A stretch of 64,000 nt of DNA from Polynucleobacter sp. es-MAR-4 (lineage in GTDB: Bacteria; Pseudomonadota; Gammaproteobacteria; Burkholderiales; Burkholderiaceae): assembly GCF_018882055.1 (NCBI RefSeq), contig NZ_JACVPF010000001.1, positions 806,001-870,000 on the forward strand, given 5' to 3'. This document shows, piece by piece, positions 35,537 to 42,994 of the stretch. A program made the position numbers and the translations under genes. Within the stretch, counting starts at the first letter, position 1; each line of letters starts with the position of its first letter. The notes below the pieces were generated by a model, which had not been told where the DNA came from, ran no database searches, and worked only from the letters and a program-made list of their open reading frames with translations.

Positions 35537-35941
35537 TTAACCAGTAATGACGGTATCGCCTTTTAAAGCATCTACTCTAGCAAAATACTTTTTAGCATAA
35601 GCCAGCAACTGTCCATCAGTAGGATGATCAACAGTCTCAATACCAACAACTTTTTCAGCAATGTTGTGATCATGCTTAGTAGCATGCTTCATTAAATCTA
35701 ATTTTGCAGAGCCAGGCCCAACAATCAAAATCTCTTTAGATTCCATCACAGCTTGAATAACTTCATGCAGATAATGTTGATCTGGTTCAGCGCGTGCGCC
35801 ACTGACGGAGCCACTTTTGTGATGCACGTTTTTATGGGTAGATCTAGTCTTGATGACTTCGCTCTCACTAGCGGTGGGATTGAAATAAATAACGTGTGCT
35901 TCTTGATGATCAATCCAAATAACAGCGTGATTAAATGACAT
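35537..35941 (-). CDS. eRF1-domain-3-like 'translational machinery' protein
   Basis: A 134-residue protein with an L7Ae/eRF1-domain-3-like pattern: HAVIWIDHQEAHVIYF at the start, then EILIVGPGSAKLDLMKHATKHD and VGIETVDHPTDGQLLAYAKKYF. Such proteins are annotated as translational machinery or host-attachment proteins in Burkholderiales; no function is proven. A ribosome role is an inference from the fold. It is the second gene after an FNR box, between DUF1488 and a channel gene. The start has AGAGAAG upstream. Confidence 0.75.
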   Translation of the reverse strand: MSFNHAVIWIDHQEAHVIYFNPTASESEVIKTRSTHKNVHHKSGSVSGARAEPDQHYLHEVIQAVMESKEILIVGPGSAKLDLMKHATKHDHNIAEKVVGIETVDHPTDGQLLAYAKKYFARVDALKGDTVITG

Positions 35942-35990
35942 ATCTTCTCTTTCTAATTAAAAAACAGGGTACTAAATACGGTTGAAATGA

Positions 35991-36257
35991 TTAATCTAAA
36001 ACTAGATCGTGACTGAATAAATGCACAGCACCATCCACAGCATGACCATTCAATATCTTTTGCTCAGCAATCGAGAGTAACTTCAGCTGATGATTTTTAA
36101 ACAATTGCAAAGCATTTGTCTCAACAGCATCAGGATCTAAGTCCTGTAGGGCTTCATAACTAAAGCTGCATTTAAGGGGCTTACCATCTAGCGTTGCCGG
36201 ATAAGAGACATCGCCATTCTCTAAAACGGATGCAGGACCAACAAATTCAAGCTTCAT
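35991..36257 (-). CDS. DUF1488 family protein
   Basis: An 88-residue protein that fits DUF1488: a beta start with GDVSYPATLDGKPLKCSFSYEALQDL, then a helix (NALQLFKNHQLKLLSIAEQKIL) and a strand near the end. The function is unknown. It is the first gene after the perfect FNR box at 36325-36338, about 70 bases away, and begins a leftward three-gene group (49 and 19 base gaps). Confidence 0.8.
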   Translation of the reverse strand: MKLEFVGPASVLENGDVSYPATLDGKPLKCSFSYEALQDLDPDAVETNALQLFKNHQLKLLSIAEQKILNGHAVDGAVHLFSHDLVLD

Positions 36258-36292
36258 GGGGGACTCACTTTATTAAAAATAGTCAAATTAAT

Positions 36293-36338
36293 CTAATAGT
36301 TTGACCCTAATGGACAAAGTGTACTTGATATATATCAA
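36293..36338 (-). promoter_or_regulatory. Second perfect FNR box, promoter of DUF1488 operon
   Basis: TTGATATATATCAA at 36325-36338 is a full FNR palindrome. On the minus strand, TATTAG at 36293-36298 is a possible -10, which would put the box centre near -45, slightly off the ideal -41.5. The site lies in the 96-base gap upstream of the DUF1488 gene and downstream of the spermidine-synthase-like gene's stop. Confidence 0.8.
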
Positions 36339-36353
36339 ATTCCAGGTTCTTCA

Positions 36354-37160
36354 CTAGCGCGAATCGAGTTTTCGTTGGGACAAAAAGTTCTGAGTGGTTC
36401 TGGCCAGATGAATATCATGAACTTTAGTTAACGCGGAAGATCTCCTCAAGAGATCCTCAGATGGGGTATTCAGACTTGAATCTTTACTCACAAATAGAAT
36501 CTGGTTCATTCGATCGTCTTCCACCACCAATACGGATGGATGATCAAAGACTCGATCAATTCGCTCTTGATAGACCTGATTCAGCCCTGCCGCACCAGAG
36601 AAGTTAATCACCAAAACACCATCTGGGTTTAAGCACTCTAGGCAACTGGCATAAAAATCCTCACTACAAAGCTGTGCCGCTTGCCCTAGTTTGGTATACC
36701 CATCAACAAGTAATACATCAAATTTTTCTTCAGTATTCCTCAAATAGGCGGCACCATCAGCCTCAAGTACCCTGAAGTGTTCGCTATTTTCAGGGACGTG
36801 AAATTTATCTTTCAGCGCAATCACTTTAGGGTTGTTTTCCAAAACCAAGATAAATGCATTTGGCAAATGATGGTGGCAATACTTTGCAAGAGAGCCCCCA
36901 CCCAAACCAATCATGGCAATGCTCTTGGGGGTTGCATGGAAAAGTAAAAATCCCATCATAGTTTCGGTGTAACTCACTACCAAGCGAATGGGCGCCTGCA
37001 TATCCATCAGGCTTTGAGTAGACTCACTATCGAAATAGAGTGCTTTGAACTTTTTGCTCTCGACGATATAGGGCTCGCCTTGGGTACCGTCAAACCTTTC
37101 TTTTAATTTAGAAAGGCCCTCTTTAAGAGCTTGGATTCCCGTTGATTGGATGAGAGACAT
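36354..37160 (-). CDS. Spermidine synthase-like methyltransferase-fold protein
   Basis: A 268-residue protein with the polyamine synthase / SAM-binding fold. IGLGGGSLAKYCHHHLP is motif I, ILVLENNP gives the acidic motif II, FRVLEADGAAYL and FDVLLVDGYTKLGQ follow (catalytic Asp region). The usual N-terminal beta domain is short. Whether it makes polyamines is unclear: many such orphans have unknown substrates. It is monocistronic. Confidence 0.75.
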   Translation of the reverse strand: MSLIQSTGIQALKEGLSKLKERFDGTQGEPYIVESKKFKALYFDSESTQSLMDMQAPIRLVVSYTETMMGFLLFHATPKSIAMIGLGGGSLAKYCHHHLPNAFILVLENNPKVIALKDKFHVPENSEHFRVLEADGAAYLRNTEEKFDVLLVDGYTKLGQAAQLCSEDFYASCLECLNPDGVLVINFSGAAGLNQVYQERIDRVFDHPSVLVVEDDRMNQILFVSKDSSLNTPSEDLLRRSSALTKVHDIHLARTTQNFLSQRKLDSR

Positions 37161-37226
37161 CCCTCATCATAAAGCCCTTAATTCTTTAATTGGCTTGGAG
37201 GAGCTTGAACAACATCGATTCAAGCC

Positions 37227-37249
37227 AAGAAAAAGCCCGCGGCAGCGGG
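37227..37249 (-). terminator. Rho-independent terminator of the amidohydrolase gene
   Basis: GCCCGC, loop and GCGGGC (37234-37249) form a perfect 6-bp GC stem with four loop bases. On the minus strand it is followed by TTTTTCTTGG. It lies 32 bases after the amidohydrolase stop. Confidence 0.8.
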
Positions 37250-37280
37250 CATCTTCTTTGATGGTAGGCAGTAAATCGTT

Positions 37281-38987
37281 TTACTTAAGACTCACTTGCT
37301 TACCATCGATCCAAGTTTCTTTGACTTTGATATTACGAATCTCTGCTGGCGGAGTTTTGCGAGGATTCTTCTCGAGCACCACCAAGTCGGCTTGCTTGCC
37401 AACTTCTAAGCTACCAACAATATTGTCAGCAAAGATTTGGTATGCAGCATCGATCGTAATTGCACGAATTGCATCATCAACAGAAACTGCTTGAGTTGGT
37501 CCAAGTACTTTCTGTGGGGGCAGTTGCCATAGGCGCGTTACCTCTTCGCTTACATAATTCAACGGGCCGACATTGGAAACTGGCGAGTCACTATGGAGCG
37601 TAAATTTGCCACCTGCACGCTTGAAGTCCCCAGCAGGATCAATACGTTCAGCGCGCTTAGACCCAATAATGTGGTTATTAAATGCTGCACCCCAGTAATC
37701 AACGTGACCAATAGTAAAGCTTGGCACCACACCTAATTTGACCGCCGTTTTAACATGCTCTGGATGATTGACTGTGAAATGCTCAATACGCAAACGACGC
37801 TCTTGTGGATTGGGATTGCCTGCCAATAATTTGGAGTAGCTATTTAAAGCTTGATCAATCGCTTTATCACCATTTGAGTGCGAGGAAATTTGCCAGCCTT
37901 GATCAAAATATGACTTCATAGATGCATAAATATCCGCATCTTTATAGTTGAGTGAGCCAGTCCATGTAGAGTTCTTTGGATAGCTATATGGCTCATTTAG
38001 TGCGGCCGTTAAACCCTGGGTAGAACCATCGGTAATATATTTAATGCCAATGAAGCGTAAATTATCATCGCCCTCATTAGGCTTAATTGCGTTATATCCA
38101 ACAGGTAAAGTCTCGCTAAATAAGTATCCGCGCACCCGGATCGGCGATGCATTCTTCGCAAAAATTGCTTTATAAATTGCTATTTCTTTATCCACTCCAA
38201 AATTACCTCCAACACTCATGTCAGAGGCTGTCGTTACTCCAGTGGATGCCATTTTCTTCATAGTGCCTTGGATAGCAGCAAATAATTGCTCTTCCGTTGG
38301 GTTCGGCATTTTGGCCATAAATGGCAAATAAGTTGGTGGCTCCACCAGCTTGCCAGTGAGTCGACCCTTTGCATCCTTCACATAAATACCACCACCAGCA
38401 GGGTTTGGAGTTTTATTTGTAACACCAGCAAGCTCTAAAGCCTTGTGATTTACGTAGCCAATATGGCCAGATTGGTTCACGATAAAAATGGGAACAGTAG
38501 TTGATACTTTATCTAAATCATCAGCAGTGAGTTCTGCCATAAATGGAGTTGTACGTGATGGATCAACACCAAAGCCAAATAACCAACCGCCAGCGGGTAC
38601 ATTCTTTAACCCTGCTTTCATTTTTTGGATTAACGTTTCTTTAGTGTCATAAGGCAAAGTGAAGTTACTTAAATTTAATCCTAAGCCTTCAAAGACAGCG
38701 GTCACCATGATGTGCACATGAGGCTCTACAAATCCTGGCATCAGCGTTTGGCCTTGAAGATCAATCACCCTAGTAGTGCTAGCTTGCCACTCTTTGGTAA
38801 CTGCATCTTTAGTCCCAGCGGCAACAATCTTGCCATTCTGGATGGCCAATGCTTGAACTTCTTCATTCTTCGCATTAACAGTAACGATAGGACCACCGTA
38901 GAAAATAGTGTCCGCATTGCCTTTAGCAAAGGCAAAAGCACAGTGCGCAATCAATAGGGATGTGAGTAACTTGGGTGCGAATTTCAT
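37281..38987 (-). CDS. Exported amidohydrolase family protein (YtcJ-like)
   Basis: A 568-residue protein with a signal peptide (~1-22, AFA-K). The amidohydrolase barrel has GFVEPHVHIM (HxH metal site), HSNGDKAIDQAL and HFTVNH (further metal His) and TLHSDSPVSNVGPL (late Asp). The C-terminus TAGK... pattern appears as VGSLEVGKQADLVVLEKNP. YtcJ-like members hydrolyse amide or related bonds; the substrate is unknown. A terminator follows. Confidence 0.88.
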   Translation of the reverse strand: MKFAPKLLTSLLIAHCAFAFAKGNADTIFYGGPIVTVNAKNEEVQALAIQNGKIVAAGTKDAVTKEWQASTTRVIDLQGQTLMPGFVEPHVHIMVTAVFEGLGLNLSNFTLPYDTKETLIQKMKAGLKNVPAGGWLFGFGVDPSRTTPFMAELTADDLDKVSTTVPIFIVNQSGHIGYVNHKALELAGVTNKTPNPAGGGIYVKDAKGRLTGKLVEPPTYLPFMAKMPNPTEEQLFAAIQGTMKKMASTGVTTASDMSVGGNFGVDKEIAIYKAIFAKNASPIRVRGYLFSETLPVGYNAIKPNEGDDNLRFIGIKYITDGSTQGLTAALNEPYSYPKNSTWTGSLNYKDADIYASMKSYFDQGWQISSHSNGDKAIDQALNSYSKLLAGNPNPQERRLRIEHFTVNHPEHVKTAVKLGVVPSFTIGHVDYWGAAFNNHIIGSKRAERIDPAGDFKRAGGKFTLHSDSPVSNVGPLNYVSEEVTRLWQLPPQKVLGPTQAVSVDDAIRAITIDAAYQIFADNIVGSLEVGKQADLVVLEKNPRKTPPAEIRNIKVKETWIDGKQVSLK

Positions 38988-39039
38988 ATTTACTTCCTAA
39001 ATGTGAACAGCGATTATTTGAGGCTTAGTTGAGACTTAT

Positions 39040-39813
39040 TTAAAATTTGAATGTCACCGCTACCTGCGGACCGAACATAGTCGTTTTTTGCAGGACGCCG
39101 CCGTCCTTCATATCGTAGTACAGGGCGCGATAGGTCAAGGATGCGTCTACCAACTGATTAAATGTTTTACCTACCCCTGCCATAGCTTGCCAAGTTAAGT
39201 TAGTTGTACCCCCACCACTACCGATATCTCCATAGAACGGAACATACCAAGTGGAATCTGCAATGCGATAGCGACCTTTTGCGCCAACAATGGGATCAAC
39301 AGTAGAGGTTGTTTTAGATACTGTTCCATACCCACTCACATTCAAGGTTGCGGTTGCATAAATTGCACGCGCTCCGAGCAGAGCATCTAAATATGCTTCT
39401 TTGGTATTGGCCACTGTATAGGTGGCAACTCCCGTTAAGATAGTTTGCTGAAGAGTAATCTTGTCACCGATGACGCCGCCAGTGTTTGGAATCGCACCAG
39501 TTTTTTGCAGTGTTGCGGAGACTACATCTCCCATCACACCCCAACGGCCCTGATGAGCCTCAGCCGAAATCATGCCTCCCGACTTGAGATTGCTCACTAT
39601 ATTGCTAGATGTAAAGTCAGCAGATTTAGACAGACCACTATCTAAACCAAGCGTGCCATTGATCGCAGGAGCCCAAAGGTAGGGAGTTACTTCAAAGCGC
39701 CATTGATCTGAAACCTTAGGAATCGGAGATAACTCCTCAGCAGCGTAAGAATGAGCAGCAAGTGAAAATACTGCAGAGATCCCAAAAAGAGTCTTGAGTA
39801 GCGTGTTTTTCAT
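39040..39813 (-). CDS. Outer-membrane beta-barrel protein, unknown
   Basis: A 257-residue protein with a signal peptide (~1-24, HSYA-A). The sequence has alternating strands and Gly/Thr-rich turns (RFEVTPYLWAPAINGTLGLDSG at the start) and ends in FKF with terminal Phe, so it is an outer-membrane barrel. The WRFEVTPYLWAP start is shared with a widespread uncharacterised barrel family. It is 52 bases downstream of the amidohydrolase start, thus upstream in transcription; the two may be one unit. Confidence 0.75.
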   Translation of the reverse strand: MKNTLLKTLFGISAVFSLAAHSYAAEELSPIPKVSDQWRFEVTPYLWAPAINGTLGLDSGLSKSADFTSSNIVSNLKSGGMISAEAHQGRWGVMGDVVSATLQKTGAIPNTGGVIGDKITLQQTILTGVATYTVANTKEAYLDALLGARAIYATATLNVSGYGTVSKTTSTVDPIVGAKGRYRIADSTWYVPFYGDIGSGGGTTNLTWQAMAGVGKTFNQLVDASLTYRALYYDMKDGGVLQKTTMFGPQVAVTFKF

Positions 39814-39946
39814 AATGGGCGAATAAATTAAGCTGAATTTAAAAGGTGATAAAAATTACAACAGTTATTTTAAATGGCTTTGCCCGATGAGCTAAAGAGC
39901 AATTTAGCGCTTGGATAAAATAATGCAATATTGGCCTACATTCAAG

Positions 39947-40597
39947 CTATATTAGGTGCCCAGTCTTAACCAAGATTGTGCAACCTTCTTTGCTAAAAGG
40001 TTGATGCATGCTCATGTGGGGACTTCTAATCCATGAGCCCGCAGGATAGCGCCCATGCTCATCTTCGAATACACCCTCAACTACAAAAATCTCTTCGCCA
40101 CCATAGTGCTTATGGGGATTGAAGTAGGTTTGAGGCGCCCACCTGACTAATGTAGAGCCTGTGCCCTGCCTCATCAGAGGCATTACGGTTAAACCAGGCA
40201 CCATTCCCTGAAACCACGGCGCAGAATGCGTATCCACAATCTCACGCTCAGTCTGTTCCGGCCCAAGATGTCTCAACTTAACAAAAAGAGTGCAGCCATC
40301 CTCACTAAATGGCGCATGAGATGATCCAGGGGGATTCATGATGTATGTGCCAGCTGGATAGTTACCAGTCTCATCACTAAATACCCCCTCTAACACCAAG
40401 ATCTCTTCTCCAAATTCATGGGTATGGGCTGGAAACTTCGCTCCAGCTTCGTATCGAACGATCGAGGTAGCCCTCGCCACCTCATCACCCTGACGATCAA
40501 GCATGCGTCTCTCAACACCTTTTGTGGGGCTTGAGACCCATGGCAATTCATGATGATGAAGCACTACACGCTTACTGTAGTCAGAATGCATATCCAT
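39947..40597 (-). CDS. Double cupin protein (ChrR-like)
   Basis: A 216-residue protein made of two homologous cupin domains: residues ~10-115 (PAHTHEFGEEILVLEG) and ~116-216 (FNPHKHYGGEEIFVVEG). Both keep the metal-binding H-x-H...E set. The repeats share YPAG and the SH.PFS..GCT motifs, so they arose by duplication. They resemble the ChrR cupin fold that senses singlet oxygen as an anti-sigma factor, but the N-terminal zinc anti-sigma domain is absent. No sigma gene is beside it. Confidence 0.8.
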   Translation of the reverse strand: MDMHSDYSKRVVLHHHELPWVSSPTKGVERRMLDRQGDEVARATSIVRYEAGAKFPAHTHEFGEEILVLEGVFSDETGNYPAGTYIMNPPGSSHAPFSEDGCTLFVKLRHLGPEQTEREIVDTHSAPWFQGMVPGLTVMPLMRQGTGSTLVRWAPQTYFNPHKHYGGEEIFVVEGVFEDEHGRYPAGSWIRSPHMSMHQPFSKEGCTILVKTGHLI

Positions 40598-40660
40598 AAA
40601 AATCTTTTTAGTAACAAATTATTAGATACAAGAATAACAATGGAACAGAATTGTTGCTCA

Positions 40661-40686
40661 AAAGATAAAAAACCACCCGAGGGTGG
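40661..40686 (-). terminator. Rho-independent terminator of the lipase gene
   Basis: CCACCC, GA and GGGTGG (40673-40686) form a stem of six GC-rich pairs. On the minus strand it is followed by TTTTTTATC. It lies 28 bases after the lipase stop. Confidence 0.75.
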
Positions 40687-40713
40687 CTTTCCTATTACGA
40701 CAAATTCATTTGC

Positions 40714-42006
40714 TTAGTTTTGAGGGCAACCATTCGTCAATGGTTTTCCAGCAATGCGGTCTTTGACCCACTCCAGATACATGGGCGCTGAGACACCAGG
40801 CGTTGAAAAGTGCGTTTGCTCTCCTGGAAGCTGAACTCTGCCGATATTTGCCCCCATGGCACACATCTGCTTTTGATAAAGCTCATGCATGACTGGAGGA
40901 ACCGCGGTATCTTTAGTGCCCCAGTAAATCACAACTGGTGCTATTGGCTTTACCGGCTTCACACTACCATCAACAAATGCTTTTACCCACGCTAAAGAGT
41001 TGCTTGGCTCGGGCTTTAATAATGATTTGTATTTGTCTCCATAGGCATAGCTAAAAGTATCAGCCAGCACATGCATACATTTATTTCTGGAGAGCTTATC
41101 AACAACCTTTGCGCCTTCATCAGTTAGCACATCGTTTAACTGTAAATTGGGATATGCGGCTTGTGCACCCCAAAGTCCCATTACATAATGAGCAAATAAG
41201 AACACATTCGGGACATTGGCTTGCGTAAACTCATTCATGAGCTTCTTCGCCCCGGCTTCATCACTTGGAACTACTGGCAACATAGCTGCGATATCATCCG
41301 GCGCCAAGGCAACATAAGCAAGGTATTGCAGATCATCAGCAGCAGTACCTTTAAGAGCCTGATAGTCCAGCAAGCTTGCAGCAGCAATAGTCGCTCCACC
41401 ACCCTGTGACCAACCATACACAACAGTCTTTTTACCAGCTGCCACTTCCTTCATAGAGCTAGCAGCCCTTGCAGCGTTAATCACATCCCTACCATTTGTC
41501 CCAGCCACCGCATATTGATGCTTGCCACCGCCACCTAAACCCTGGTAGTCAGTAGCAACAATCACATAGCCCTCTTTAATAAATTGCTCCACATTCGGAA
41601 TGCCGTAATCAGTCCAAGAGTTGCCATCCATCAAAAAATATTCATTCAGAGGGGCCGTTGGATCAATCACTTGAGAAGGTCCGCAATTTTGAGCTGAGCC
41701 GGTTGTGCCATGAGCCCAGGACATAATAGGCCTGCCCTCTTTGGGAGCGACTCCATTTGGGGCAATGATGACTCCAGTAGCAATTGTCTTGCGCTCACCA
41801 ACATCAGATGAGATGTAGGCAATTCTCCAAGCCTGCGCGCCTTGAACGGAAGTCTCAATCTTTTCCTTCTTAATTACTTGCCCCAACTTACCATCAGGAG
41901 CCATTTTCATAACAGAGGAGTAAAAAGGCTGCATTGGCGGATCAGCAAATACCGTCGTTGATATTAAAAGGGTAGCCAGAAATAGGTGGCGCGCCAACAT
42001 CTTCAT
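40714..42006 (-). CDS. Secreted lipase family protein
   Basis: A 430-residue exported protein with a signal peptide (~1-22). It is a secretory-lipase-type alpha/beta hydrolase: WAHGTTG, VIVATDYQGLGG and the nucleophile elbow GWSQGGGA (Ser). Late VVIYWGTKDTAVP carries the Asp and EQTHFSTPG the catalytic His. The substrate is likely an ester or lipid. It is a single gene ended by a terminator. Confidence 0.87.
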   Translation of the reverse strand: MKMLARHLFLATLLISTTVFADPPMQPFYSSVMKMAPDGKLGQVIKKEKIETSVQGAQAWRIAYISSDVGERKTIATGVIIAPNGVAPKEGRPIMSWAHGTTGSAQNCGPSQVIDPTAPLNEYFLMDGNSWTDYGIPNVEQFIKEGYVIVATDYQGLGGGGKHQYAVAGTNGRDVINAARAASSMKEVAAGKKTVVYGWSQGGGATIAAASLLDYQALKGTAADDLQYLAYVALAPDDIAAMLPVVPSDEAGAKKLMNEFTQANVPNVFLFAHYVMGLWGAQAAYPNLQLNDVLTDEGAKVVDKLSRNKCMHVLADTFSYAYGDKYKSLLKPEPSNSLAWVKAFVDGSVKPVKPIAPVVIYWGTKDTAVPPVMHELYQKQMCAMGANIGRVQLPGEQTHFSTPGVSAPMYLEWVKDRIAGKPLTNGCPQN

Positions 42007-42066
42007 AAAAATCCTTTTGGTAAATTCAATACTATTAATAATTATTAAGAAATAATCAGCGAGTTA

Positions 42067-42951
42067 CTAGCGCAAATGATCATTATTTCGCACCTTGAAA
42101 AAGGCTAAGCAGGTTACAAAAAGCATCGAGAATATAGACACGAGACCCAAAGAGCGACTGAGCGCCTTTACAGACCAAACCTGAGAAGCTGCATCCGTAA
42201 TAGTGCCATCCCCAGCCAAAGCAGCAATCGCAATGGACCCCAGGAAAATAGTGCCGTAGAACGCAATAGGAAGGTACCAGCTTGACTTCTTTTCATCGGC
42301 GGCACAATTCTTCATCGGCTTTGCGCGCATTAAATAAATAGCCCAAAACTGGAAGATGGTATAGACACATAGATACCATCCAAGGAAATTAGAAAATGGG
42401 ACTCCAAAATAGCTGCCACCATCCTGCCAAATCCACTCATGCTTCACTGTCGATGATGATGGATCAATGCTCATATCCCACATCACCATAACAAAGCTTG
42501 CTATTACAGGGATGGCGAAGGTCAAACGTGAATCAGCTTGTCGATCAAATTTGTCTAAAAGTACATGAGCTAAAACCCAGGCGAGGTAACACACACCGAA
42601 ATACGCTGGCATGATCATCACCGGAACGGTTCCCAGCTTTGGTCCCAATTCTGATGTGTACTCATAATGACCAAATGGGAAACCAGTTGCAATGCTAAGT
42701 GATTCATAGCACCAGCTAACAACACATGTAATAACAAACATGATTCCCAGGTTTCGCCAGCCTAGTCTTTGGGAGCCGTGGATTAAAGCAAATATCAGCC
42801 TAGCAATCGTGCCAATAATGCTCAAGGTCCCTGCAAAACCAATTGCAAACGGCATTGCTCCAAAAATGGCCAGCGCTGCAGAAAGAACAACTAGCAGCCA
42901 AAGAGTTAAATTACTATTTTTATCAGACACGATATCCCCAGTTGATGGCAA
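42067..42951 (-). CDS. Carotenoid biosynthesis protein (DUF422, CruF-like)
   Basis: A 294-residue membrane protein with about seven helices. It matches the CruF/DUF422 family: SIATGFPFGHYEYTSELGPKLG, then PVMIMPAYF and DMSIDPSSSTVKHEWIWQDGG, the two conserved blocks around predicted active His and Asp. CruF hydrates carotenoid end groups. No other carotenoid gene is in the window, so the substrate must come from elsewhere. Start MPSTGD. Confidence 0.8.
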   Translation of the reverse strand: MPSTGDIVSDKNSNLTLWLLVVLSAALAIFGAMPFAIGFAGTLSIIGTIARLIFALIHGSQRLGWRNLGIMFVITCVVSWCYESLSIATGFPFGHYEYTSELGPKLGTVPVMIMPAYFGVCYLAWVLAHVLLDKFDRQADSRLTFAIPVIASFVMVMWDMSIDPSSSTVKHEWIWQDGGSYFGVPFSNFLGWYLCVYTIFQFWAIYLMRAKPMKNCAADEKKSSWYLPIAFYGTIFLGSIAIAALAGDGTITDAASQVWSVKALSRSLGLVSIFSMLFVTCLAFFKVRNNDHLR

Positions 42952-42994
42952 TATTTATTCACCATAAATCTCAAATAAAATTACCTGAATATTT

